Below, in pieces: positions 17,105 to 26,601 of a stretch of DNA of 47,406 nucleotides. Positions within the stretch are counted from its first letter, which is position 1; the number at the start of each line of letters is the position of its first letter. Below the pieces are notes generated by a model, which saw only the letters and a list, made by a program, of their open reading frames with translations, ran no database searches and was not told the origin of the DNA. The stretch is from Bacteroidales bacterium (lineage in GTDB: Bacteria; Bacteroidota; Bacteroidia; Bacteroidales; Marinilabiliaceae): assembly GCA_012838865.1 (NCBI GenBank), contig DUOK01000175.1, forward strand, positions 1 through 47,406, written 5' to 3'. The translations under genes and the position numbers were made by a program.

Positions 17105-19216
17105 CTAAGGCATTACCATTAAATCTTCCCAAACCACCTTCCAACTCCCGTCATCCGGAAAGCCAGGTGTGGGCAGCTCGTTACCGTCCCAGCCCGCACA
17201 CATCATAGCCACAGCAGTGAGCAAACCCCCATTGCCCGGCAAATAAACCCTTAAGCGCGCATCCTGATAATTGTGCCCGTTAATAAGATAAGTATTGGTA
17301 CGCTTATCCATAAGCAGGGCACCCACCGCCTTCTCACGATCACCCAGGCGGGCCGCATTCATCGCCGTCATAGGATAATCCCACCCCCAGGTCTTACCCC
17401 AATTCCAGTTGTCCCATATCCAGTCGAGGGTGTTCTGCATATAATCGGTACGAATCAAATTATTTTGAGGCAACATACCCATTGCACCGAGCACAGCAGG
17501 GTGGTCTGAAGTAAAACGAATGTCCTTGTAGGTATCCACAGCATCCTCCGAAGCCAGATACAAGCCATCCAACTCCGCCAAAGGCGGCAACTTATCAATA
17601 ATCTCATCCCATTGCACACGACGCGACTTTCCAGCGCGCTCGCGCCATTTCTGAGCCACCGAGAGCCCGTAGTGCCAGTACGACAATTCAAAGGGGGGAT
17701 TGATGGTCTCCACCGCACGCAAAGTTTCCTGGGCAGGAATCACCCCTTGCAAAATATAGCGCCCCTCCATCATATCATAATCTGCAAAAGAAGCCATAAA
17801 TGCCGCCGTTTCCTCCACCAAAAAGCCATACTTTTCAAGCACTTCGGGGGTAGGGGAACTGCGGTAAAGCAGTTCGGCCATATAAATAAAATGCGGCTGC
17901 TGCCAAATCAGGAAGGAGCCCACTCCCGATGGGGCTTCCGTAGCAGAAGGATCCGTCATTTTCATCCATCGACAACCCTTAAAGCCCTGCCGCTCGGCAA
18001 TTTCTTTGGCCATCGGATAGGCCGCTGCGTACCAGTCCATACTCCGCTCCAGCAACTCAGGTCGCCCCCATAGCGCAAAATGCACACCATGCCACCAGTG
18101 CATCTCCAGATGAAACTTACCGTACCAACTGTTGTAGGTCAAACCGGTTTCCTGCGGCGGATACATGCCGGCCGACTGTATGGCCATCAAATACTGCGAC
18201 AACACCACCCGGCGTTCCAGCTCTTTAGCGCCCGCTGCCGTGCTTCCGGAAAAATCAACCGCGCCACCATTCTTCCAAAACTGCTGCCAGTAATCCGAAG
18301 CGTCCGACAAAACCATTTCCACCTCCAGATCCTCCTTAACCGGCTCCTCCACAAATGCACAACTAAAAGAGAAATCTTTCTGTGCAGGCTCCAAAACAAA
18401 ATAATGGGCCTCCTTTTCGCGCAGGGAGGCCTTTCCCTCCCAACTGATCCGCACATAATACACCGCTTCGTCCAGCGTCCGCTTCAACAGCGCACTTTGC
18501 GCATCCTGCTCCACCAGGGTCGTCAGATGCTTCTCAGGAACACTCCAATCAGTAGCATCATCGGCATGCTGCCCACTTGGATAAGGAAAACGAAAAGAAA
18601 TCCCCAGTTCTCCCCGCTCCAGCAAGGGCGAACTCAGCGCAGCCGCCAGCACATCCCGATTGGGATCCACTGCAGTTTTAACCGCCACCGAATCACCATT
18701 CAACACAAAGCGACTGCGAATGGTGCCGTTCCACAAATCCAATTCCTGATGCGGGTCCTGAATGTCCGAAGGCCGCAGGCCCTCAGCCTCAAAACCTACA
18801 TAACCCAAATGCAAGCGATGCGGATTCACCCGAAACCAATTGGCTGCATCCTTTGAGCGTCCGGGTTCACCAAACTGCACAGAATAAGGCTCCGGCTTCC
18901 CCCTGAAATCATAGTCCTTTAAGGTCTCCTCAAAACGAAAGTTCTCCGGATTCGGAAAGCTGTGCCAGCCCCATTGCGACTGCGTACCCAGCGGCATGCC
19001 TTTGGCATAAAAATCCGGAAAAGTCTGCAAACCCGTTGCATCTACGGTCACCGCAAAATTCCCATTGCCTACCGACAAGGCCGACAATTCTTCTACTTCA
19101 GTTACCAGGGGGCTGTTGCGCTTAACCAGTGCATAGCGGTCTATTTTTCCGACCTCCTCTTCCTTACATCCAAAGAATACACCAATCAACAAAACAATTA
19201 AAAACCAGTACTTCAT
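17105..19216 (-). CDS. Lipoprotein, GH65/GH95-like (alpha/alpha)6-barrel glycosidase
   Basis: Lipobox GVFFGC after the internal start MKYWFLIVLLIG (19216; ORF extends to 19336); SVGNGNFAVTVDATGLQTFPDFY, NSWYGKFHLEMHWWHGVHFALWGRPELLERSMDWY, MTAMNAARLGDREKAVGALL. Confidence 0.75.
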   Translation of the reverse strand: MKYWFLIVLLIGVFFGCKEEEVGKIDRYALVKRNSPLVTEVEELSALSVGNGNFAVTVDATGLQTFPDFYAKGMPLGTQSQWGWHSFPNPENFRFEETLKDYDFRGKPEPYSVQFGEPGRSKDAANWFRVNPHRLHLGYVGFEAEGLRPSDIQDPHQELDLWNGTIRSRFVLNGDSVAVKTAVDPNRDVLAAALSSPLLERGELGISFRFPYPSGQHADDATDWSVPEKHLTTLVEQDAQSALLKRTLDEAVYYVRISWEGKASLREKEAHYFVLEPAQKDFSFSCAFVEEPVKEDLEVEMVLSDASDYWQQFWKNGGAVDFSGSTAAGAKELERRVVLSQYLMAIQSAGMYPPQETGLTYNSWYGKFHLEMHWWHGVHFALWGRPELLERSMDWYAAAYPMAKEIAERQGFKGCRWMKMTDPSATEAPSGVGSFLIWQQPHFIYMAELLYRSSPTPEVLEKYGFLVEETAAFMASFADYDMMEGRYILQGVIPAQETLRAVETINPPFELSYWHYGLSVAQKWRERAGKSRRVQWDEIIDKLPPLAELDGLYLASEDAVDTYKDIRFTSDHPAVLGAMGMLPQNNLIRTDYMQNTLDWIWDNWNWGKTWGWDYPMTAMNAARLGDREKAVGALLMDKRTNTYLINGHNYQDARLRVYLPGNGGLLTAVAMMCAGWDGNELPTPGFPDDGSWKVVWEDLMVMP

Positions 19217-19273
19217 AGCTGAAAATTTTTCATTATAACACAAAAGCAATCTTCCTTCACTGCCCCCTTTCAA

Positions 19274-19281
19274 CAAAATTA
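19274..19281 (-). promoter_or_regulatory. Candidate -7 element for the glycosidase operon
   Basis: Reverse-strand TAATTTTG (TAnnTTTG), about 58 nt upstream of the start at 19216; no well-spaced -33 element seen. Confidence 0.4.
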
Positions 19282-19413
19282 ACAATTCTTGCACACAATC
19301 CCTCCAATAGGCAAAATTTGAATATTTATACGCCATATTGGAATTTTCGACAGCAAAACTGCGGATTTAATAAAAAAATGACAGCAAAGCGTATTTTTTT
19401 TTACGATTATGGC

Positions 19414-19442
19414 TTTGATTAATGACAAAATTCATACATTTG
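19414..19442 (+). promoter_or_regulatory. Candidate promoter of the ilv attenuator transcript (TTTG N17 TACATTTG)
   Basis: TTTG 19414-19417 and TAnnTTTG (TACATTTG) 19435-19442, with the leader ATG 25 nt downstream. Confidence 0.7.
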
Positions 19443-19466
19443 CATAGTCAACAACAAAATCAGGAC

Positions 19467-19526
19467 ATGAAACTTTTTGCATCTCTCCTTCTCGTAGTCA
19501 TTATTGTTCTCGTGGTGAACCATTAG
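19467..19526 (+). CDS. Branched-chain amino-acid leader (attenuator) peptide MKLFASLLLVVIIVLVVNH
   Basis: ATG AAA CTT TTT GCA TCT CTC CTT CTC GTA GTC ATT ATT GTT CTC GTG GTG AAC CAT TAG; 12 of 19 residues are Leu/Val/Ile; upstream of ilvD and followed by a terminator. Confidence 0.88.
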   Translation: MKLFASLLLVVIIVLVVNH

Positions 19527-19527
19527 A

Positions 19528-19586
19528 GAAGTGAGACAGGTATGTAAAAAGTTAAGCGACATAAAACTTAAGACCCCTCTCACTTC
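19528..19586 (+). promoter_or_regulatory. Candidate antiterminator pairing (segments 2:3)
   Basis: GAAGTGAGA (19528-19536) is the exact reverse complement of TCTCACTTC (19578-19586), which overlaps the terminator 5' arm. Confidence 0.8.
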
Positions 19587-19606
19587 AACGGTGAGAGGGG
19601 TTTTTG
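19573..19606 (+). terminator. Attenuator terminator (segments 3:4)
   Basis: CCCCTCTCAC (19574-19583) / GTGAGAGGGG (19591-19600), 10-bp perfect stem, loop TTCAACG, TTTTT tract. Confidence 0.9.
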
Positions 19607-19647
19607 CTTAAACAGGTTTTGCAACACTAATTACTATATAAAGAGTC

Positions 19648-21489
19648 ATGAAGATTCCATTGCGCAGCAACACCACCACCCAGGGCCGAAGAATGGCCGG
19701 CGCCCGCAGCTTATGGCGGGCCAACGGAATGAAGGACGAACAAATGGGCCGCCCCCTGATTGCGGTGGTCAATTCCTTCACCCAGTTTGTACCCGGTCAC
19801 GCCCACCTGCACCAAATCGGTCAGGACGTTAAAAAACTGATCGAAAAGCAGGGCTGCTTTGCTGCGGAATTCAACACCATCGCCATCGACGACGGCATCG
19901 CTATGGGACACGACGGCATGCTCTACTCCCTGCCCTCGCGGGATTTGATCGCCGACAGCGTAGAATACATGGTCAATGCCCACAAGGCCGACGCCATGAT
20001 ATGCATCAGCAACTGCGACAAAATCACGCCCGGTATGCTTATGGCCGCCATGCGCCTGAACATCCCCGTGGTTTTTGTATCGGGTGGACCTATGGAAGCG
20101 GGCAAGCACGACGGCAAGGCCCTGGATTTGGTCGACTCTATGGTGATGGCCGCCGACGACAGCGTCAGCGACGCCGACGTACTGGCCGTGGAACAGAATG
20201 CCTGTCCCACCTGCGGCTCCTGCTCGGGCATGTTTACCGCCAACTCCATGAACTGCCTCAACGAGGCTTTGGGACTGGCCCTGCCGGGCAACGGCTCCGT
20301 TGTAGCCACCCACGTGAACCGTCGACAACTCTTCGAAGACGCCGCCAACCAGATTGTAAAACTGGCCTACCGCTATTACCAGGACGGCGATGTTTCTGTA
20401 TTGCCCCGCAACATCGCCACCAAGGCGGCCTTTATGAACGCCATGACCCTCGACATTGCCATGGGCGGAAGCACCAATACCGTGCTGCACCTCCTGGCCA
20501 TTGCCCACGAAGCGCAGGTCGATTTTAGCATGGACGACATCGACCAGCTTTCCCGCAAGACGCCGGTTTTGTGCAAAGTGGCCCCCAACAGCAACTACCA
20601 CATGGAGGACGTCAACCGGGCCGGAGGCATCCTGGGCATATTGGCAGAATTGGAGCGGGGACAACTCATCGACAGCAGTGTGGGCCGCATCGATTATCCC
20701 AGTCTGGCCGAAGCCATCCGCCATTACGACGTAATGAGTAAGGACTGCCTGCCCCGCGCCAAAGACCTTTATCAAAGTGCCGCCGGTGGTTTCGTCAACC
20801 TGAAACTGGCCAGTCAGAAAGCCGCCTACAGCAGCCTGGATCTCGACCGCGAAAAAGGCTGCATCCGCAGCGTGGAGCACGCCTATTTTAAGGACGGGGG
20901 ACTGGCCGTACTCTTCGGCAACATTGCCCAGCAAGGCTGCATCGTTAAAACAGCAGGCGTAGATCCCTCCATCTTTAAGTTCAAAGGGACGGCCCGTGTG
21001 TACGAATCGCAGGACGACGCCAGCGAAGGCATCCTTTCCGGAGAAGTAAAGGCCGGAGAAGTCGTCTTCATCCGCTACGAAGGACCCAAAGGAGGACCGG
21101 GTATGCAAGAAATGCTTTACCCGACCTCCTACCTGAAGTCGCGCCAGCTGGGTGCCCTCTGTGCCCTGGTCACCGACGGCCGCTTTTCGGGCGGCACCTC
21201 CGGTCTTTCGATCGGTCACGTCTCGCCCGAGGCAGCAGCAGGCGGCAACATTGCCCTGATTCAAAACGGCGACCCGGTAGAAATCGACATCCCCGCCCGC
21301 AGCATCAACATCATGGTAGATGAATCCACGCTGACGGCCCGTCGCGAAAAAGAAAAGGCCAAAGGAGCCGCCGCCTTTAAACCAAAACAACGCGAGCGTG
21401 TTGTTTCTAAAGCCTTAAGAGCTTATGCCAGTATGGTGACCTCGGCCGACCGGGGCGCCGTCCGGATTTTACCCGGTGAAACAATGTAA
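19648..21489 (+). CDS. ilvD: Dihydroxy-acid dehydratase
   Basis: [77 protein letters not shown]. Confidence 0.98.
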   Translation: MKIPLRSNTTTQGRRMAGARSLWRANGMKDEQMGRPLIAVVNSFTQFVPGHAHLHQIGQDVKKLIEKQGCFAAEFNTIAIDDGIAMGHDGMLYSLPSRDLIADSVEYMVNAHKADAMICISNCDKITPGMLMAAMRLNIPVVFVSGGPMEAGKHDGKALDLVDSMVMAADDSVSDADVLAVEQNACPTCGSCSGMFTANSMNCLNEALGLALPGNGSVVATHVNRRQLFEDAANQIVKLAYRYYQDGDVSVLPRNIATKAAFMNAMTLDIAMGGSTNTVLHLLAIAHEAQVDFSMDDIDQLSRKTPVLCKVAPNSNYHMEDVNRAGGILGILAELERGQLIDSSVGRIDYPSLAEAIRHYDVMSKDCLPRAKDLYQSAAGGFVNLKLASQKAAYSSLDLDREKGCIRSVEHAYFKDGGLAVLFGNIAQQGCIVKTAGVDPSIFKFKGTARVYESQDDASEGILSGEVKAGEVVFIRYEGPKGGPGMQEMLYPTSYLKSRQLGALCALVTDGRFSGGTSGLSIGHVSPEAAAGGNIALIQNGDPVEIDIPARSINIMVDESTLTARREKEKAKGAAAFKPKQRERVVSKALRAYASMVTSADRGAVRILPGETM

Positions 21490-21524
21490 TAAAACGAATA
21501 ACAATCCCCTTTAAGCAAACGATT

Positions 21525-23258
21525 ATGGAAACACAAACCCAAGCAAAAAGCCAGGAAAAGCCCGCCGGAGCCATCCGGATGACCGGCGCCGAGGCGGTAG
21601 TGCGATCGCTTCTGAATGAAGGGACCGAAATACTCTTCGGTTATCCCGGAGGAGCCATCATGCCCGTTTACGATGCGCTGTACTCCTTCCAGAAAGAACT
21701 GCACCATGTGTTGGCCCGACACGAGCAAGGCGCTGTGCATGCTGCCCAGGGTTACGCACGCGTCACTGGTCGGGTAGGTGTGGCCATAGTCACCTCCGGT
21801 CCCGGTGCAACCAATGCCGTTACCGGCATTGCCGATGCCATGATGGACTCTACCCCGCTGGTGGTCATCAGCGGACAGGTGGGTTCGGCCCTGCTGGGCT
21901 CCGATGCCTTCCAGGAGACCGATGTGGTAGGCGTTACCCAGCCCATCACCAAGTGGAATTTTCAGGTAAAAAAGGCCGAAGACATTCCCTATGCCATTGC
22001 CCGTGCCTTTTACATTGCCCGCAGCGGACGTCCCGGACCGGTACTCATCGACATCACCAAAGACGCCCAGTTTGCGAGCTTCGACTACCACTATGAGCCC
22101 GTACGCTTCATCCGCAGCTACAGGCCCACACCAAAAGTGGAGCCCGAACAGATTAAGGCGGCGGCGCGACTGATCAACTTTGCCAGGAAACCCCTGGCCT
22201 TGGTGGGCCAGGGCGTTATTCTGGGTAACGCCGAGCAGGAATTGCTCGACTTTCTCAAAAAGTCCGGCGTACCCGCCGCATGGACCCTCTTGGGCCTTTC
22301 GGCCATGCCCAGCGACCATCCGCAAAACGTAGGCATGCTGGGTATGCACGGCAACTACGGTCCCAACATCAAGACCAACGAAGCCGACCTGATCATAGCC
22401 ATCGGTATGCGCTTCGACGACCGGGTAACGGGCGATTTAAAAAACTACGCCACCAACGCCAAGGTGGTACATTTAGAAATTGACGAAGCCGAAATCAATA
22501 AAAACGTACACGCCGATGTTCCGGTACTGGGCGACGTGAAACAAACCCTGCCCCTGCTTACCGAGACCATCAGCCAGGGCGACCACAGTGCCTGGATGGA
22601 AGAGTTCAGGGCCTGCGACCGGATTGAGCACGAGCGCATCATTCGCGAAGAACTGGCCCCCTCCAAAAAAGGGATGACCATGGGCGAAGTCATTCACAAA
22701 GCCTCCAAGGCATTTAACGACGACGCCATTATGGTGACCGACGTAGGCCAGCACCAAATGATGGCCAGTCGCTATTTCCGCTTTAAGCAGACCCGCAGCG
22801 TGGTCACCTCAGGCGGTCTGGGCACCATGGGCTTTGGACTGCCCGCAGCCATGGGCGCCAAGCTGGGTGCGCCCCAGCGTCAGGTCTGTCTCTTTGTAGG
22901 CGACGGCGGTTTTCAAATGACCATTCAGGAACTGGGCACCATCTTCCAGTCCAAAATACCCGTTAAGATCGTACTGCTCAACAACAACTTTCTGGGCATG
23001 GTACGGCAGTGGCAGGAACTGTTTTTCGACAGTCGCTACGCCTCTACCGAACTGATCAACCCCGATTTCCAGACCGTCGCCAAGGGCTACCACATCGAAA
23101 CGGTAAAGGTGACCGAGCGCGAGGAGCTCGACCAGGCCATTGCCAAAATGGTGGCCCATGAGGGTGCCTACCTGCTCGAAGTCGTGGTAGAGAAAGAAGG
23201 CAACGTATTTCCGATGGTGCCGGCAGGCGCCTCGGTATCCGATATCCGCTTAGAGTAG
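21525..23258 (+). CDS. ilvB: Acetolactate synthase, large subunit
   Basis: EILFGYPGGAIMPVYDAL; ThDP motif GDGGFQMTIQELGTIFQSKIPVKIVLLNN. Confidence 0.98.
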   Translation: METQTQAKSQEKPAGAIRMTGAEAVVRSLLNEGTEILFGYPGGAIMPVYDALYSFQKELHHVLARHEQGAVHAAQGYARVTGRVGVAIVTSGPGATNAVTGIADAMMDSTPLVVISGQVGSALLGSDAFQETDVVGVTQPITKWNFQVKKAEDIPYAIARAFYIARSGRPGPVLIDITKDAQFASFDYHYEPVRFIRSYRPTPKVEPEQIKAAARLINFARKPLALVGQGVILGNAEQELLDFLKKSGVPAAWTLLGLSAMPSDHPQNVGMLGMHGNYGPNIKTNEADLIIAIGMRFDDRVTGDLKNYATNAKVVHLEIDEAEINKNVHADVPVLGDVKQTLPLLTETISQGDHSAWMEEFRACDRIEHERIIREELAPSKKGMTMGEVIHKASKAFNDDAIMVTDVGQHQMMASRYFRFKQTRSVVTSGGLGTMGFGLPAAMGAKLGAPQRQVCLFVGDGGFQMTIQELGTIFQSKIPVKIVLLNNNFLGMVRQWQELFFDSRYASTELINPDFQTVAKGYHIETVKVTEREELDQAIAKMVAHEGAYLLEVVVEKEGNVFPMVPAGASVSDIRLE

Positions 23259-23287
23259 TACCCCAAATATTAACCTCAGAAAAAGAA

Positions 23288-23833
23288 ATGATGCAACAGG
23301 AATTCACACTCAGCATATTTTCGGAGAACCACGTGGGTCTGCTCAACCAGATCACCACCGTGTTTACCCGACGCAACCTCAACATCGAGAGTCTGGTTAC
23401 CTCCGAATCGGCCATCGCCGGCATCCACAAATTTACCATTGTGGTATTCAGCAGCCGCGAGGAAATTGAAAAGGTAGCCCGGCAAATCGAGAAGCGCATC
23501 GACGTCATCAAAGCCTTTGTGCTCACTGAAGACGAGATCATTCATCAGGAAATTGCCCTCTACAAGGTGCCCACCCGCACCCTGCTCAACGGCAACGAGA
23601 TTGAAAAACTCGTGCGCCAGTACGGCGCCCGCATTTTGGAAATCACCGAAGAATATACCGTGATTGAAAAAACCGGACACCATAAAGAGACCCAGGAGCT
23701 TTTCGATAAAATGGACCAATACGGTGTGGTGCAGTTTACCCGTTCGGGACGCATTGCCGTAACCAAGGCCAAGGCCGAGCTGCTCGACAATTACCTGCGT
23801 AAGGCCGAACTCGACAAGCAGGAACTCAACTAA
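23288..23833 (+). CDS. ilvN: Acetolactate synthase, small (ACT-domain) subunit
   Basis: FTLSIFSENHVGLLNQITTVFTRRNLNIESLVTSES ACT domain, directly downstream of ilvB. Confidence 0.95.
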   Translation: MMQQEFTLSIFSENHVGLLNQITTVFTRRNLNIESLVTSESAIAGIHKFTIVVFSSREEIEKVARQIEKRIDVIKAFVLTEDEIIHQEIALYKVPTRTLLNGNEIEKLVRQYGARILEITEEYTVIEKTGHHKETQELFDKMDQYGVVQFTRSGRIAVTKAKAELLDNYLRKAELDKQELN

Positions 23834-23907
23834 AGCCGCTTACAATTGTTTACTTTTGACATCCAAGTTATTAACAAACCATATCAATACAATTAACAAA
23901 CACTATT

Positions 23908-24957
23908 ATGGCTAGAATCAATTTCGGTGGAACCGAAGAAAATGTAGTTACCAGAGAGGAATTCCCCTTGAAAAAGGCACAGGAAGTGCTCAAAGACGAA
24001 GTGATCGCAGTAATTGGTTACGGCGTTCAGGGACCCGGTCAGGCCCTCAACCTCAAAGACAATGGCTTCAATGTAATCATTGGCCAGCGTAAAGAGTCCA
24101 AGACCTGGGACAAGGCGGTAGCCGACGGCTGGGAACCCGGCAAAACCCTGTTTCCCATCGAAGAAGCCCTCGACAAGGGAACCATCATCCAGTACCTGCT
24201 GTCCGACGCCGGTCAGATCAGCGTATGGCCTACCGTTCAGAAATACCTGAAGCCCGGTAAAGCCCTGTACTTCTCTCACGGTTTTGGTATAACCTACAAG
24301 GAGCGCACCGGCATTGTTCCGCCCAAAGACGTAGATGTTATTTTGGTGGCCCCCAAAGGTTCGGGTACCAGTCTGCGTCGCATGTTCCTCGAAGGACGCG
24401 GCCTCAACTCCAGCTACGCCATCTTCCAGGACGCCACCGGCAAAGCCAAGGATCGTGTAGTAGCCTTAGGTATTGGTGTAGGCAGCGGTTACCTTTTCGA
24501 AACCACCTTCCAGAAGGAAGTGTACAGCGACCTGACCGGAGAGCGTGGGACCCTGATGGGCGCCATCCAGGGCATCTTTGCTGCCCAGTACGAAGTATTG
24601 CGTAAGAACGGCCACAGTCCCTCCGAAGCCTTCAACGAGACCGTTGAAGAGCTGACCCAGAGCCTGATGCCATTGGTGGCTGAGAACGGTATGGACTGGA
24701 TGTACGCCAACTGTTCCACCACCGCCCAGCGTGGTGCGCTCGACTGGTGGAAGAAATTCCGCGACGCCTCTTTGCCCGTATTCAGCGAACTCTACGACGA
24801 GGTAGCCAAAGGCAACGAAGCCCAGCGTTCCATCGACTCCAACAGTCAGTCGGACTACCGGGTAAAACTGGAAGCAGAACTCAAGGAGTTGCGTGAATCG
24901 GAAATGTGGCAAGCCGGCGCCGCCGTGCGCAAGCTGCGTCCCGAAAACGACAAATAA
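23908..24957 (+). CDS. ilvC: Ketol-acid reductoisomerase
   Basis: VIAVIGYGVQGPGQALNLKDNGFNVIIGQRK; ALYFSHGFGI; AILVAPKGSGTSLR-type region; C-terminal ILVC domain. Confidence 0.97.
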   Translation: MARINFGGTEENVVTREEFPLKKAQEVLKDEVIAVIGYGVQGPGQALNLKDNGFNVIIGQRKESKTWDKAVADGWEPGKTLFPIEEALDKGTIIQYLLSDAGQISVWPTVQKYLKPGKALYFSHGFGITYKERTGIVPPKDVDVILVAPKGSGTSLRRMFLEGRGLNSSYAIFQDATGKAKDRVVALGIGVGSGYLFETTFQKEVYSDLTGERGTLMGAIQGIFAAQYEVLRKNGHSPSEAFNETVEELTQSLMPLVAENGMDWMYANCSTTAQRGALDWWKKFRDASLPVFSELYDEVAKGNEAQRSIDSNSQSDYRVKLEAELKELRESEMWQAGAAVRKLRPENDK

Positions 24958-24972
24958 ATCAAGTATTTTAAA

Positions 24973-25010
24973 CCCGGGGCAACACCAGGGGTGTTGCCCC
25001 GGGCTTTTTT
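24973..25010 (+). terminator. Strong intrinsic terminator between ilvC and leuA
   Basis: CCCGGGGCAACAC / GTGTTGCCCCGGG, 13-bp perfect stem, loop CAGGG, followed by CTTTTTT. Confidence 0.9.
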
Positions 25011-25055
25011 CCTTCCAAAGAAAAATCCGGAATCACCGGACTAAAAGAGACAAAC

Positions 25056-26552
25056 ATGAGCAACAGAGTCTATATTTTCGACACCACATTACGGGATGGC
25101 GAACAAGTCCCCGGCTGCCAGTTGAACACCATTGAAAAAATTGAAGTGGCGCGTCAACTCGAGAAACTCGGGGTGGACATTATTGAAGCCGGCTTTCCGG
25201 TCTCCAGTCCCGGCGATTTCAACTCTGTGGTGGAAATCTCAAAAGCCCTTACCAACCCCACCATTTGTGCACTGACCCGTGCCGTAAAAAAAGACATTGA
25301 AGTGGCCGCCGACGCCTTGAAATTCGCCAAAAAAGGACGCATCCACACCGGCATCGGCACCTCGCCCTACCACATCTTCAACAAACTCAACTCCAATCCC
25401 GAAGCCATTATTGAGCGGGCTGTGGAAGCCGTTAAATACGCCAAAAAGTTTGTAGAAGACGTAGAGTTCTATGCCGAAGACGCCGGCCGCTCAGACAACG
25501 AATACCTGGCCCGCGTAATAGAGGCCGTCATCAAAGCAGGCGCCACCGTGGTCAACATTCCCGACACCACCGGCTACTGCCTGCCCTCCGAGTACGGCGA
25601 AAAAATCGCCTACCTGGTCAATAAGGTACCCAACATCGACAAAGCCATCATTGCCACCCACTGTCACAACGACCTGGGTATGGCCACCGCCAACACCGTT
25701 TCGGGCATCATCAACGGCGCCCGTCAGGTAGAGGTGACCATGAACGGCATTGGCGAGCGGGCCGGCAACACCTCCCTCGAAGAAGTGGTGATGACCCTGC
25801 GCGCCCACAAGGATCTGGACTTCGACACCAACATCGACAGCAAGCAGATCATGAAGACCAGCGGACTGGTATCCACGCTTATGCGCATGCCCATCCAGCC
25901 CAACAAGGCCATTGTGGGGCGCAACGCCTTTGCCCACTCCTCGGGCATTCACCAGGACGGGGTACTCAAAAACCGCGAAAACTACGAAATCATCGATCCG
26001 GTGGAAGTCGGCGTAAAAGAATCGTCGATTGTACTCACCGCCCGCAGCGGGCGTGCTGCCTTGAAGCACCGCCTGGGCGTGCTGGGCTACGATTACGAAC
26101 CCAGCGAACTCGACAACATATACAACCGCTTTTTGGACCTGGCCGACAAGAAAAAGGACATCACCGACGAAGATCTGGAAATCCTGGTCGGCCGCGAAAA
26201 GCAAGCCGGCAAAAAGCCCATCGAACTGGTATCGCTGCAGGTCATGTGTGGCAAGTCCACCATCCCCACCGCCACCGTTCAGGTCAGCTTCCACGGCGAC
26301 ATCTTTACCGAAACCGCCTCGGGCAACGGGCCCATCGACGCCGCCTTCACCGCTGTAAAAGCGCTGGTGAAGCGCCGGGTGCGCCTCGAAGAATTTTTGA
26401 TTCAGGCCATCACCCGCGGCAGCGACGACCTGGGCAAGGTACACGTACAGGTAGAGCACAAAGACCAGATTTACTACGGCTTTGCTGCCCACACCGACAT
26501 CGTGACCGCATCCGTGGAAGCCTTCCTCGATGCCCTGGGCAAAATACAATAA
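25056..26552 (+). CDS. leuA: 2-isopropylmalate synthase
   Basis: [56 protein letters not shown]; LeuA dimer regulatory domain. Confidence 0.96.
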   Translation: MSNRVYIFDTTLRDGEQVPGCQLNTIEKIEVARQLEKLGVDIIEAGFPVSSPGDFNSVVEISKALTNPTICALTRAVKKDIEVAADALKFAKKGRIHTGIGTSPYHIFNKLNSNPEAIIERAVEAVKYAKKFVEDVEFYAEDAGRSDNEYLARVIEAVIKAGATVVNIPDTTGYCLPSEYGEKIAYLVNKVPNIDKAIIATHCHNDLGMATANTVSGIINGARQVEVTMNGIGERAGNTSLEEVVMTLRAHKDLDFDTNIDSKQIMKTSGLVSTLMRMPIQPNKAIVGRNAFAHSSGIHQDGVLKNRENYEIIDPVEVGVKESSIVLTARSGRAALKHRLGVLGYDYEPSELDNIYNRFLDLADKKKDITDEDLEILVGREKQAGKKPIELVSLQVMCGKSTIPTATVQVSFHGDIFTETASGNGPIDAAFTAVKALVKRRVRLEEFLIQAITRGSDDLGKVHVQVEHKDQIYYGFAAHTDIVTASVEAFLDALGKIQ

Positions 26553-26601
26553 GCACAAAGAGCAAACACATTGATACAGTAACCATTAAAATTAGAATAC
26601 C

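Noticed and set aside
19711-21390. 559-aa minus-strand ORF opposite ilvD
   Set aside because: Same codon-bias artefact; low-complexity V/G/H-rich translation with no recognisable domain.
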